A DNA stretch of 64,000 nucleotides from Phycisphaerales bacterium (GTDB taxonomy: Bacteria; Planctomycetota; Phycisphaerae; Phycisphaerales; UBA1924): positions 30,643 to 94,642 of the forward strand of contig JALHOJ010000005.1 of assembly GCA_022843045.1 (NCBI GenBank), given 5' to 3'. Positions 51,842-60,580 of this stretch are shown here, in pieces (the stretch's first letter is position 1; the number at the start of each line of letters is the position of its first letter). The notes under the pieces are model-generated. The model was not told the origin of the DNA, did not search any database, and was given only the letters and a program-made list of their open reading frames with translations. The translations under genes were made by a program, and so were the position numbers.

Positions 51842-52063
51842 ACGAAACGCGCCCATCAGGAAGCGTCGCGACGAAGAGGCCTGACTTCACCACGCAGAAC
51901 ACGGAGAAAAGGCAGAATGGCCGCGGATTGACGCGGATCAGCAAGGCCCTGTCTTTATACGCGCGAATCCGCGAAAATCCGCGGCAACTCTTGCCTTTCT
52001 CCATGATCTTTGTGGTGCATCACGGCTCCCGGCGGCCACCGCTCCCTCGTGGTCGCGTTTCGT
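51842..52063. repeat. Palindromic composite repeat, copy 4
   Basis: Left end 51842-51867 (ACGAAACGCGCCCATCAGGA) and right end 52038-52063 (inverse), 222 bp. Inner arms TTCACCACGCAGAACACGG and an imperfect inverse near 52000-52020, and a core of GCGGATTGACGCGGATC with AATCCGCGAAAATCCGCGG. It occupies the region between the divergent starts of ruvA and the CapD-like gene, where promoters are expected. A possible GTG start of the CapD-like gene (52062) overlaps its last bases. Confidence 0.85.
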
Positions 52064-52112
52064 GAGCCGCGGGCTGCTCCGTGCGGCCTTGCCTTGCCGA
52101 TACCTACCCACC

Positions 52113-53873
52113 GTGATTGTCCCTGTGCCCATCTCTGCTGCTACTGAAGACGGACTTTGGCGTCATCCCGTGCTCATCGGGACACTCGAGAGCCTGACCG
52201 CGCTCGCGGGCCAGCTCGCTGTGACCAACTTGCTGCCGCAGCACGTAGGGTGCATCGTCGTGGGCGCGGAGGCTGGGTTGGATGTCGCGATCGACGTCGC
52301 CGGGCTGCCCGTGATAGGGCGGATCGAGCAACTTGCGGACATGCACGCGATCCACGCCTTCAGCGTGGGCGTCGTCAGTCTTCCCGCAGGCGAACGTGCC
52401 CTCTCCATGCGCGTCCGCGAAGCGCTGCGCAGCCTGGGCATCCCCGAGCGCGTCGTGCCGACCCTGCCCGATCTGCTCTCCAGGCCGCCTCAGGCCTCTG
52501 CGACCGCAAGCACACAACCACAGCTCAACATGGCCGAACTCATCGGCCGTACGCCCTACGGCATTGATCGCCGGCTCGTCCGCGCCGCCCTGGAGGCCAA
52601 GCGCGTGCTCATCACCGGCGCGGGTGGCAGCATCGGCAGCGACATCTGCCGGATCGTCGCGACTTTCAAGCCGTCGCTGCTCATCATGATGGAGCGCAGC
52701 GAGAACGCCCTGTTTGACATCGACCGCCAGATCGCCCGTCGCTTTCCCGATCTGCCTCGCAAGGCCTTGCTCAACGACGTCGCCGACGCAGACGCCACCT
52801 TGCGGCATGTCGTGCAGCTCAAGCCCCACGCCGTCTTCCACGCCGCGGCTCACAAGCACGTGCCGCTCATGGAGGACCACCCGGCCCTTGCGATCAGCAA
52901 CAACGTGCTGGGCACCAAGTCGATCGCCGACGCGAGCATCGCGGTGGGGGCCGAGCGGTTCGTGATGATCTCGACCGACAAGGCCGTGAACCCATCGAGC
53001 ACGATGGGCGCGACCAAGCGGATCGCTGAGATGTATGTGCAGTGGCTGGGCAGCCTTCGCCAAGGCGCGGACACGCCCAGGCAACGTCCCCGCACGCTCG
53101 ACGCCCTCGCCAGCTATACCCCATCGCACACGACCCAGTGCTCGATCGTCCGCTTCGGCAACGTGCTGGGCAGCGCGTGCAGCGTGCTCCCGATCTGGGG
53201 TCAGCAACTGAGCGAGGGTGGCCCGCTCACCGTCACCGATCCGCGGATGACCCGGTTCTTCATGACCATCCCTGAGGCCGCGAGCCTCGTGATCCAAGCT
53301 GGGTCCATCAGTCAGCAGGGCCCCGCGGGGTTTATGCTGGGCGGCGACGAGGCCCCCGCCCCCGCCCTCCCGACCATCTACGTCCTGGACATGGGCGACC
53401 CGGTTCGGATTCTGGACCTGGCGATGCGCTTCGCCACCCTGCACGGCTACCAGCCGCGCCTGGTCACCCGAGACGGCCAGCCCTTCCCCGGCGCGCCGAT
53501 CATCGAGTCCAGTTCCGGGCCAACCTCAGACCAACCGACCATCGACATCGCCATCACGGGCGTCCGCCCGGGCGAGAAGCTCCACGAGGAACTGGTCTAT
53601 GCCGCCGAGGCCTTGGCCCCCACGGACTATCCGGGTGTGCTGGCCTTGGGCCAGCGCGACGAGTCGGGCGGCCAGCCCCTCGACATCCCCGCGATGATCG
53701 CCGACCTCGCGGGCCTGCAGCGGACCCACGACCCCGCCCTGGTCCGGGCGGCCCTCCGGCGCTACTTACCGGAATATGCCGAGTCCGCGGGAGCCGGGAA
53801 AACCAACCCGGGCACCTTCCAGGACACGAACGTTTCCGGACGCCCCCCAGGCGTGACACAAAACGCGGCTTGA
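52113..53873 (+). CDS. CapD/FlaA1-type nucleotide-sugar 4,6-dehydratase, soluble form
   Basis: 586 residues from GTG 52113; GTG 52062 is in frame but overlaps the repeat, and GTG 52125 is also possible. An N-terminal Rossmann-like regulatory domain (about 15-115, with VLIGTLESLTALAGQLAVTN) replaces the membrane spans of classical CapD proteins. The SDR core has RVLITGAGGSIGSDICRIVA (about 164-183), HAAAHKHVPLMEDHPA, ISTDKAVNPSSTMGATKRIA (the Met-x-x-x-Lys catalytic site normal for this family), VRFGNVLGSACSVLPIW and GVRPGEKLHEELVY. Likely UDP-GlcNAc 4,6-dehydratase or a relative, for modified sugars of surface polysaccharide. The protein ends with a Gly/Pro-rich tail. Confidence 0.9.
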   Translation: MIVPVPISAATEDGLWRHPVLIGTLESLTALAGQLAVTNLLPQHVGCIVVGAEAGLDVAIDVAGLPVIGRIEQLADMHAIHAFSVGVVSLPAGERALSMRVREALRSLGIPERVVPTLPDLLSRPPQASATASTQPQLNMAELIGRTPYGIDRRLVRAALEAKRVLITGAGGSIGSDICRIVATFKPSLLIMMERSENALFDIDRQIARRFPDLPRKALLNDVADADATLRHVVQLKPHAVFHAAAHKHVPLMEDHPALAISNNVLGTKSIADASIAVGAERFVMISTDKAVNPSSTMGATKRIAEMYVQWLGSLRQGADTPRQRPRTLDALASYTPSHTTQCSIVRFGNVLGSACSVLPIWGQQLSEGGPLTVTDPRMTRFFMTIPEAASLVIQAGSISQQGPAGFMLGGDEAPAPALPTIYVLDMGDPVRILDLAMRFATLHGYQPRLVTRDGQPFPGAPIIESSSGPTSDQPTIDIAITGVRPGEKLHEELVYAAEALAPTDYPGVLALGQRDESGGQPLDIPAMIADLAGLQRTHDPALVRAALRRYLPEYAESAGAGKTNPGTFQDTNVSGRPPGVTQNAA

Positions 53874-53977
53874 CGTAGAATGGAGACCGGTGCCCGACGC
53901 GGGTTTGGCCGATCCCATCTAGCGGATGGGGGAGAGCCACGCCGCTCGCGGATGCCCGACGACCTTCACGAACCACT

Positions 53978-54394
53978 GTGCAAACCATCATCGATCAACC
54001 CAGTCTTGTCTTCCCCGCCGCCTCGAGCGATGGCTCTGCGTCCGTGGATGCGATTCGGTCTCAATTGCTCGCCGCTCGTGAGCAATCCATGCAGCTTGTG
54101 GCATCCCTCACCATCCAGCTCCAAAGCCAGCAATCCAGCGGCTTTTCGCGGGTGGATGGGCGGCCCGATGTGTTCCGCCAGGTGACGGGTCAGTCCAGCA
54201 TCGAAGTCGCTGTTGCGGATGCGCGCCGACTGGTCGAGCAGTATGACCGCCTGCTGAGCGAACTGCCCGGCGCGACCAGCAATGGCCACGCGAACGGCAA
54301 CGGCACCCACGCCGCGGCGACGATCGAGGCCCAGCCCGTGGTTCTGCGTGGCTCGTTCCGCGTCGGCCCGGCGACCGTGGCCCGTACCGGCTGA
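53978..54394 (+). CDS. Small protein of unknown function with one helical segment
   Basis: 138 residues from GTG 53978, with a weak ribosome-binding site. I recognise no family. Residues about 22-52 (VDAIRSQLLAAREQSMQLVA onward) and about 78-96 (VAVADARRLVEQYDRLLSEL) are strongly helical and may form a coiled coil. The tail contains SNGHANGNG, a flexible linker, and a short strand-like end. No signal peptide or membrane span. It lies between the CapD-like gene and a strong terminator, so it probably ends that operon. Confidence 0.6.
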   Translation: MQTIIDQPSLVFPAASSDGSASVDAIRSQLLAAREQSMQLVASLTIQLQSQQSSGFSRVDGRPDVFRQVTGQSSIEVAVADARRLVEQYDRLLSELPGATSNGHANGNGTHAAATIEAQPVVLRGSFRVGPATVARTG

Positions 54395-54418
54395 ACAACG
54401 CTTGATAGGATTTTGATT

Positions 54419-54447
54419 GGGCGTGCGCGGCACGCCCTTTTCGTTTT
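54419..54447 (+). terminator. Intrinsic terminator
   Basis: A perfect 8-bp GC-rich stem, GGGCGTGC (54419-54426) and GCACGCCC (54430-54437), has a three-base loop and is followed by TTTTCGTTTTT. It lies 25 bases after the small protein gene and about 60 bases before dut. Confidence 0.9.
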
Positions 54448-54506
54448 TGCGTGGAAAACCTGTGCCCAATCGCAGATTCTCGCGCGAAACTGGCCATCAT
54501 CCTCGC

Positions 54507-55019
54507 ATGGCAGCATCTCTTCCCGTCGCGGCCCCTTCCGAACCAGCCTTGATCGAGGTTCCGGCTCGCCCCGTCGCTCCAACCGTCCGGTGGAAGCGCC
54601 TGAACCAACGGGCCACGCTGCCGGCGTATCAGTCCGCCGGGGCTGCTGGTCTGGATCTCGCCGCCTGTTTGGCGGAGGGAGAAGCGGTTCGGATTGAGCC
54701 GGGCCAGATCGTGCTGGTGCCGACGGGGTGGGCATTGGCGATTCCTGCAGGGTTTGAGGGCCAGGTGCGGGCGCGGTCGGGGTTGTCCACCAAGCACGGA
54801 ATTGGGCTGCCGAATGCTCCGGGCACCATTGATAGTGATTACCGGGGCGAGTTGCGGGTGGCGCTGATCAATCTCTCGAAGGTTCCATTCGAAGTGACGC
54901 ACGGCATGCGCATCGCCCAGTTGGTGATCGCGCCGGTGGCCCACGCGAAGGTCCTAGAAGTCGCCGAGCTCGACGATACCAGCCGGGGGGCGGGGGGGTT
55001 TGGGTCGACGGGGCATTGA
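54507..55019 (+). CDS. dut: Deoxyuridine 5'-triphosphate nucleotidohydrolase (dUTPase)
   Basis: Trimeric dUTPase that hydrolyses dUTP to dUMP, keeping uracil out of DNA. ATG 54507 gives 170 residues and avoids the upstream terminator. Motifs in order: AGAAGLDLAACLAEGEA (motif 1), RARSGLSTKHGIGL (motif 2), APGTIDSDYRGELRVAL (motif 3), HGMRIAQLVIAP (motif 4) and RGAGGFGSTGH (motif 5, the flexible C-terminal arm). The first 25 residues are a Pro/Ala-rich leader not found in short dUTPases. The next gene starts 138 bases later. Confidence 0.96.
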   Translation: MAASLPVAAPSEPALIEVPARPVAPTVRWKRLNQRATLPAYQSAGAAGLDLAACLAEGEAVRIEPGQIVLVPTGWALAIPAGFEGQVRARSGLSTKHGIGLPNAPGTIDSDYRGELRVALINLSKVPFEVTHGMRIAQLVIAPVAHAKVLEVAELDDTSRGAGGFGSTGH

Positions 55020-55157
55020 GCACCTGTCGCGGGCCAATTGATCTGGTTTTTGGGGTATTTGCAACAATTCGAAGAGAGATGAGGTTTTCTGGCAACCCGC
55101 CCCGATCTCATCGGTACACCCAAAGGAGCCCTTATTGGGCGAGGCTTTGGGTGCTGC

Positions 55158-55889
55158 ATGCTGGACCGGCAACGCGAGCTTGAGTTGGTGAGGGGGGCCG
55201 TGGGCGGGGATCCGCACGCGACCGCCGAACTCGTGCGCGCGATGCAGGGGCCGCTGTATTCGTATCTGCTGCGGCTGTCGCGGTCGAGCCATGTCGCGGA
55301 GGAGACGACGCAGGAGGCGTTGTATCGCGCGATCAAGCACATTGAGCGGTTTGACAGTCGCTGGCGGTTCAGCACTTGGGTCTTCACGATCGCCAGACGG
55401 CTGCTTTCCAACACGCAGCAGCGCAAGACGCCGCGGGTTGACAGTGAGTTGGTGGAGCATGCCGCGCCGGTCGCCCCAATTTGGGGCGTGCACGGCTGGA
55501 CGCAGGAGCGCGGGGCCGAGTCGCTCGAGCAGCAGCACAAGCAGCGGATGCACATCGACCGCGCGATCGGGATGCTGCCCGAGAGCCAGCAGGAAGTGGT
55601 CGTGCTGTTTCACCAGTTGGATTGGTCGATCGGGCAGATCAGCGAGCTCACGGGGCTTGCGGAGGGCACGGTCAAGAGCCAGTTGCATCGGGCCCGCGTC
55701 ACGCTGCGGGAGTTGCTGTCGGGGCTCAAGGAAGAAGTCGTGGGTCGCTCTGATTCCATTCAGGGTGGTGCCGCCATCGATTCGAGTGTTCACTCGGGCG
55801 GCGGAGCGCAGGTGTCTCGTTCGAGTTCGGGTGATGCCCGCGCGTCTGTCGTGCGTCGGCATCGCATCAGCAGGGAGGATGCGCCATGA
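55158..55889 (+). CDS. ECF-type RNA polymerase sigma factor
   Basis: 243-residue sigma-70 family factor of the extracytoplasmic-function kind. ATG 55158 opens MLDRQRELELVRGAVGGDPH. Region 2 (about 22-85) includes YSYLLRLSRSSHVAEETTQE and FDSRWRFSTWVFTIARRLL. A linker leads to region 4 (about 130-190), LPESQQEVVVLFHQLDWSIG with ISELTGLAEGTVKSQLHRAR, the DNA-binding helix-turn-helix. The last 45 residues are a Ser/Gly-rich basic tail. The next gene overlaps by four bases and encodes a single-pass membrane protein, the usual position of an anti-sigma factor. The target promoter is unknown. Confidence 0.92.
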   Translation: MLDRQRELELVRGAVGGDPHATAELVRAMQGPLYSYLLRLSRSSHVAEETTQEALYRAIKHIERFDSRWRFSTWVFTIARRLLSNTQQRKTPRVDSELVEHAAPVAPIWGVHGWTQERGAESLEQQHKQRMHIDRAIGMLPESQQEVVVLFHQLDWSIGQISELTGLAEGTVKSQLHRARVTLRELLSGLKEEVVGRSDSIQGGAAIDSSVHSGGGAQVSRSSSGDARASVVRRHRISREDAP

Positions 55890-57016
55890 GCAATGTCGAG
55901 CGCAACCAATTTGGCGACGGGCGAAGCTCGTCGCGGAACGTTGATCCGGGTCTCGGGGGATCGGGTGAAGTCGGCGCTCTGGGCGAGCGCGAGTTTGACG
56001 CGCTTCTGAACGCCGCGCTGGATGCGGAAGCGGCGGGAGACATCGCTTTGGCCCAGGAATCATGGGCCAAGATCGCGGCGATGGACGAGGCCCGCCGGCG
56101 GAGCGCCGCGCTGCTGGCTTCGGGCCTGGCCCAGCTCAAGCAGGGCAATCACGCGGGGCCGGATGTGTCGGGCCGCGTGTTGGCGCGACTGAACTTTGCT
56201 CGAACAGAGTGGGACAAGACCATCATCACAACCATGCCTGACGCCGTCACTGCGGAGACGGCGCCCGCTCGGGAAGTTAGCGGGACGGCTCAGGCGATGG
56301 ATCACTTGGTTGGGGAGGGGCGGCGCGAGATGCGCCGCCATCGGACGCCCATGGACGGGCAGGAAGGCCAGGCTCCGGCGGGCTCTTCACACACACTCGC
56401 CGACGCGCTTGCGTTCGAGGCCGCGGCGGATAGTGCGATCAGTTCGGGTCGGGCCTGGGGCGTGCCATCTCAGCGCGCTCATCGCAAGCGCCGGTGGTAT
56501 CAGGTCTCACCCATGCTCGCGTCGTTTGTGCTGGGCGGGCTGGTGACGGTGGGGCTGTTGGCGCTCAAGCACTGGACCGAGGCGCCGCAGAATGCCGCGC
56601 CGATCGCGGCGACTCCGTTGGCAACGCCTGCGGAGCCTTCGCAGCTCGTGCCTGAGTTGGTGCGGGCCGTGCCTCGCCCGGCGCCGTCGCTGCAGATGGG
56701 CGACACGCGGCGGTACACGCAGATCAACGGGCTCTCGCCGGATTGGCGGATGTCTCAGACGCCAACGGCGGGCCGGTGGTGGGAAACGCCTCGAGATACG
56801 CGGGCGTGGATGGCTTTGGAGCAGCGTCAGTTCGCGGAAGGCGTCCGCGCCAAGGGCGCGAATCCGGCGAGCGCGAGCTCGGGCAACACGTTGTGGTTCA
56901 ACATGCTCGAAGAGGATGACGTGCTCGACGCGTCGATCCCGCTGACTGAGTTGCAACCGGCTCAACCTCGCAAGCAGCCAGGGGCCCAGCCACCCCGCCC
57001 CGCGCCACCACGTTGA
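55886..57016 (+). CDS. Single-pass membrane protein, probable anti-sigma factor
   Basis: 376 residues; ATG 55886 overlaps the sigma factor stop (ATGA). No known zinc-binding anti-sigma motif (HxxxCxxC) is seen. Residues about 30-80 form a helical segment (ALGEREFDALLNAALDAEAA onward) that could bind the sigma factor. A flexible stretch follows. One membrane span lies at about 207-229 (VSPMLASFVLGGLVTVGLLA), and about 145 Pro-rich residues lie beyond it, presumably outside. The overlap and topology fit an anti-sigma factor; the sequence alone does not prove it. A hairpin terminator follows. Confidence 0.72.
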   Translation: MSNVERNQFGDGRSSSRNVDPGLGGSGEVGALGEREFDALLNAALDAEAAGDIALAQESWAKIAAMDEARRRSAALLASGLAQLKQGNHAGPDVSGRVLARLNFARTEWDKTIITTMPDAVTAETAPAREVSGTAQAMDHLVGEGRREMRRHRTPMDGQEGQAPAGSSHTLADALAFEAAADSAISSGRAWGVPSQRAHRKRRWYQVSPMLASFVLGGLVTVGLLALKHWTEAPQNAAPIAATPLATPAEPSQLVPELVRAVPRPAPSLQMGDTRRYTQINGLSPDWRMSQTPTAGRWWETPRDTRAWMALEQRQFAEGVRAKGANPASASSGNTLWFNMLEEDDVLDASIPLTELQPAQPRKQPGAQPPRPAPPR

Positions 57017-57049
57017 TCGGTACTCGTTTCGGAAGTTCTGCTCCTCCAG

Positions 57050-57098
57050 AACGCCCCTTTGTCCCCGGGTTGACAGGCCCTTGGCGAAGGGGCGTTTT
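57050..57098 (+). terminator. Terminator-like hairpin after the sigma/anti-sigma pair
   Basis: A perfect 10-bp stem, AACGCCCCTT (57050-57059) and AAGGGGCGTT (57087-57096), has a 27-base loop that can itself pair, and ends in TTTT. It closes the sigma/anti-sigma operon. Confidence 0.7.
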
Positions 57099-57332
57099 CA
57101 TTGGGGTTCGGTTCAGGCGTGGCCGCAGGGGTGGGGAAATCGGGCCGGTGCGCCTATCATCCGCTCCCGTCGCGGGATGCGCTTGGGGTGGGGGTGTTGT
57201 GTGTTTGTTTGGCCATGTGTGTGGTCATTGGCACGCCGGCCGCGTCGGGCGCGGTAGCAGCCGGGACGTGGTGGGTCTGGTTGCGGGTTGGCCCGGGGGG
57301 GTTGGCGGGTGGATTCAGGTTTGGAGTAACGC
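57099..57332. other. Non-coding leader region upstream of typA
   Basis: With the terminator region this makes 316 bases without a supported gene (57017-57332). The sequence is G-rich with several GGGGTTG and TGTGTG-like runs and no clear promoter boxes or riboswitch fold. A short open frame crossing into typA in another frame is not protein-like. Confidence 0.4.
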
Positions 57333-59264
57333 ATGTCGAGCGCGGCGATGACAGAGAACCAGGGCAATGTGGGGGGCATGATCGGCGGCGTGGGGAACAT
57401 TCCTCGCAACGACAGCATCCGCAACGTCGCGATCATCGCGCACGTTGACCATGGCAAGACCACGCTGGTGGACAACCTGCTCAAGCAGAGCGGAAACTTC
57501 CGCGCGGGCGAGCTTGAGAAGCTCGAGGGCGGGCAGCACAGCCTGATCATGGACAGCAACCCGCTCGAACGCGAGCGCGGCATCACGATCCTGGCGAAGA
57601 ACTGCGCCGTGACGTATCACTCACGCGATGGCAAGGACTATCGCATCAACATCCTTGATACGCCAGGCCACGCGGACTTTGGCGGCGAGGTTGAGCGCGT
57701 GCTGCGCATGGCCGATGGCGTGATGCTGCTGGTGGACAGCAGCGAAGGCGTGATGCCCCAGACCAAGTTCGTGCTGGGCAAGGCGCTGGAGCTTGGTCTC
57801 AAGCCTGTCGTGATCGTGAACAAGGTCGATCGCCAGGACCAGCGGGTCGAAGGCGTGATGAACGAGGTCTTTGACCTGCTCGTGGACCTGGGGCAGGACG
57901 AGTTGGCGATGGACTTTCCGGTGTTGTACGCGGTGGGACGAGATGGATGGTGCACGACCAAGTGGCCCGTGCCCACCGATCCCAAGCCAAGCAACCTGCG
58001 GGATGCGTTCGAAGCGATCGTCAAGCATGTGCCGCCGCCTCAGGCTGACACGAGCAAGCCGCTGCAGGTGCTGATCACGAACATCGACTATAACGATTAC
58101 GTGGGGCGCATTGGGATCGGCCGGATTTTCTGCGGGCGGATCAAGTCTGGCCAGCAGGTGGCGGTGATCAAGCACGACGGGACGAAGGTCATGAGCAAGG
58201 TGCAGCAGTTGCTGCAGTTTGTCGGGCTCAAGCGCGCCGAGGTGGACAGCGTCGAGGCCGGCGATCTGTGCGCGCTGGTGGGGCTTGAATCTGTGGACAT
58301 TGGGGACACGATCGCGGACCCCGAGAACCCCAGCCAGTTGCCGCCCATCAAGGTCGAAGAACCGACGATGACGATGCTCTTCCGCATCAACGACTCGCCC
58401 TTCGCGGGTCAGGAAGGCGAGTTCGTCACCAGCCGCCAGATTCGCGAGCGGCTGTTCAAGGAACTGCAGCGCAACCCGTCGATGCGAGTCGAGAACGGGC
58501 GCACGGCGGATGAGTTCATGGTCTCGGGGCGCGGCGTGCTCAGCCTGGGCATCCTGATCGAGAACATGCGGCGCGAGGGCTTTGAGCTTTCCGTCGGCAA
58601 GCCTGAGGTGATCATTCGCGTGATCGATGGCGTTGAGCATGAGCCGGTTGAAGAACTGGTGATCGATGTGCCCAACAGCGCGGTGGGCAGCGTCATGGAG
58701 CTGGTCGGCAGCCGCAAGGGCGAACTCAAGAAGATGGAAAGCCGGGGCGAGACGGTGAGCCACCTGGTGTTCGAGATTCCTTCGCGAGCGCTGATCGGCA
58801 TGCGCGGTCGCGTGCTCACGGCGACGCAGGGCGAGGGGATCATGCACCACAGCTTCGTGCGCTTCATGCCCCTCGGTGCGGAGTTGCCACGCCGCAAGAT
58901 GGGCGTGCTGATCAGCCTCGAAACCGGACCCGTCACGACCTACGCCCTCAAGGAACTCGCCGATCGCGGCGTGATGTTCGTGGAGCCGGGCGACAAGGTG
59001 TATAGCGGGATCATCTGCGGCGAGCACAACCGCGACAACGACTTGACCGTCAACTGCACCCGCCTCAAGCACCTGGACAACATGCGTGCCGCGAGCAAGG
59101 AAGCCACGGTGGTGCTCAAGGCTCCCCGCAAGCTGAGCCTCGAAGCGGCACTGGAGTACATCGACGACGATGAACTGGTCGAAGTGACGCCCAAGAGCGT
59201 GCGGCTGCGCAAGAAGCTGCTGTCGGAAAACGAGCGCAAGCGGGCCGAGCGGGCCAAGGAATAG
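57333..59264 (+). CDS. typA: Translational GTPase TypA/BipA
   Basis: Ribosome-associated GTPase used in assembly and stress. The 643-residue frame from ATG 57333 has a Gly-rich leader of about 25 residues. The G domain then follows: IAHVDHGKTTLVDNLL (G1), ERERGITILAKN (G2), DTPGHADFGGEVERV (G3), NKVDRQDQR (G4). Elongation-factor-like domains follow, with the TypA-specific region FEIPSRALIGMRGRVLTATQ and GEGIMHHSFVRFMPLGAELP, and the C-terminal NCTRLKHLDNMRAASKEATV. ATG 57348 is an internal alternative. The PDZ gene starts five bases after the stop. Confidence 0.97.
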   Translation: MSSAAMTENQGNVGGMIGGVGNIPRNDSIRNVAIIAHVDHGKTTLVDNLLKQSGNFRAGELEKLEGGQHSLIMDSNPLERERGITILAKNCAVTYHSRDGKDYRINILDTPGHADFGGEVERVLRMADGVMLLVDSSEGVMPQTKFVLGKALELGLKPVVIVNKVDRQDQRVEGVMNEVFDLLVDLGQDELAMDFPVLYAVGRDGWCTTKWPVPTDPKPSNLRDAFEAIVKHVPPPQADTSKPLQVLITNIDYNDYVGRIGIGRIFCGRIKSGQQVAVIKHDGTKVMSKVQQLLQFVGLKRAEVDSVEAGDLCALVGLESVDIGDTIADPENPSQLPPIKVEEPTMTMLFRINDSPFAGQEGEFVTSRQIRERLFKELQRNPSMRVENGRTADEFMVSGRGVLSLGILIENMRREGFELSVGKPEVIIRVIDGVEHEPVEELVIDVPNSAVGSVMELVGSRKGELKKMESRGETVSHLVFEIPSRALIGMRGRVLTATQGEGIMHHSFVRFMPLGAELPRRKMGVLISLETGPVTTYALKELADRGVMFVEPGDKVYSGIICGEHNRDNDLTVNCTRLKHLDNMRAASKEATVVLKAPRKLSLEAALEYIDDDELVEVTPKSVRLRKKLLSENERKRAERAKE

Positions 59265-59269
59265 GGCCG

Positions 59270-60553
59270 ATGCCTTCGGGTGGGGTCCTGGGTTCGGAAA
59301 TCGTTCGATTGGACGCGTTGTGCCGCAATTCTCGTGAACTGACGGGGGCTGCCGGGCGTCTACTCTTGGTCACGGTGCGTTGTCGTCACGCTCATCTTGC
59401 TGGTCTGTTGGCGGCGGTGTTGCCCTGGGGCGCGGCGTGGACCGCTTGCGCGCAGGACGCGGGAAGCGATGCAGCCATCGCCGCTCAGCCGCCGGCCATG
59501 CACGGCATCGTCGCGCGGCTGGGCTCGAGTGACTACGCCCAGCGTGAAGCGGCAGAGAACGAGCTGACGCTGCGCCCGCTTTCTGAGATTCTCAAGGCTT
59601 TGGGAGATCGTTCGCTTTCCGCGGAGCAGCGCGAGCGGCTGGAGCAGGCGGGTCTGACGCAGTTCCGCGATGCCGAGCGGGCCGCGCTGGGCGTGCAGTT
59701 CAGTCAGTTCAACTTCGGGCGAGGCGGCGCGGCTGGTGGCGGCGTCACGATCGAGCGCACGATTCCCGGGTTTGATTCCACTCGCGTGTTCCAGGCGGGC
59801 GACATCATCCGGTCGATGGGTGGGCAGACGATCCGCGATCAGAACGAGGCTCGTCCCGTCATCGTGAGCTTTGAGCCGGGGGAAGAGGTTGATGTCGAGT
59901 TTGTGCGGGGTGGCGAGGTGATGCGGGACAAGGTCAAGCTCGGCTCGTTCCGCACGTTGACCAACCGGGGCGACCTGTCGGGGTTTCAGTTGCAGCGAGC
60001 GTGGGAGTATCGCTTGGCTCGGGCCGCGGGCGGACCGCCGCCGGCGGCGCCTGTGCCGGCGATGGATCCGACTCGCTTCCGGCGCGTGGTGAACCAAGAG
60101 CGGCGCGCCAGCGCGGACTTGGCGCGCGAGGCCGCGGAGCGATTGCAGGCCAATCAGATTCCTGAAACCGCGACGGGGCGAGGGCTCAACTTCGTCCGCG
60201 CGGGCGCTGCGCGTGACCTGACCGAAGACGCGCGATCTTCGTTTGACGCGGATCGCATCAATCTCAAGCTTTCGGGCAAGGCCAACCTCGACCCAGCCGA
60301 CGCGACCCGCGAACGGATTCGTCAGCTTGAGTCGCAGATCCGCGACAACTCTCTTCGGCTTCGCAACGCGAACCTTGACGACGGCACGCGGGCCCGCATC
60401 GAAGCCAACAACCGCCAGCTGCGCCTGCTCGTTCAGCAGAACCGCGAGGACCTCCGTAGGTGGCTGCAGGACCAGGCCAAGGAAGAGCCGGCGGATCAGC
60501 AGGACGGCGAGGGCCAGTTCGAGCCGGATATGGACGGTCCGAAGAAGAAGTGA
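59270..60553 (+). CDS. Exported protein with a PDZ-like domain
   Basis: 427 residues from ATG 59270, directly after typA. A better signal peptide begins at GTG 59375 (CRHAHLAGLLAAVLPWGAAW, cleavage near CAQ), so the first 35 residues may not be made. About 90-150 is helical (REAAENELTLRPLSEILKAL). About 145-235 has a PDZ-like core: FQAGDIIRSMGGQTIRDQNE followed by VSFEPGEEVDVEFVRGGEVM. The rest is charged and helical, with probable coiled coil near 345-400 (RERIRQLESQIRDNSLRLRN). No protease domain is fused. It is probably periplasmic and binds other proteins. Confidence 0.78.
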   Translation: MPSGGVLGSEIVRLDALCRNSRELTGAAGRLLLVTVRCRHAHLAGLLAAVLPWGAAWTACAQDAGSDAAIAAQPPAMHGIVARLGSSDYAQREAAENELTLRPLSEILKALGDRSLSAEQRERLEQAGLTQFRDAERAALGVQFSQFNFGRGGAAGGGVTIERTIPGFDSTRVFQAGDIIRSMGGQTIRDQNEARPVIVSFEPGEEVDVEFVRGGEVMRDKVKLGSFRTLTNRGDLSGFQLQRAWEYRLARAAGGPPPAAPVPAMDPTRFRRVVNQERRASADLAREAAERLQANQIPETATGRGLNFVRAGAARDLTEDARSSFDADRINLKLSGKANLDPADATRERIRQLESQIRDNSLRLRNANLDDGTRARIEANNRQLRLLVQQNREDLRRWLQDQAKEEPADQQDGEGQFEPDMDGPKKK

Positions 60554-60580
60554 TCGCCTGTCGGCAGATTGCTTGGCAGA

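Noticed and set aside
57064..57100. TTGACA near 57070 as a typA promoter
   Set aside because: No -10 box at 16-18 bases, and it lies inside the terminator hairpin loop.
57101..57448. 115-codon open frame upstream of typA
   Set aside because: Gly/Val/Cys-rich and overlaps the typA start in another frame, without a ribosome-binding site or family match.
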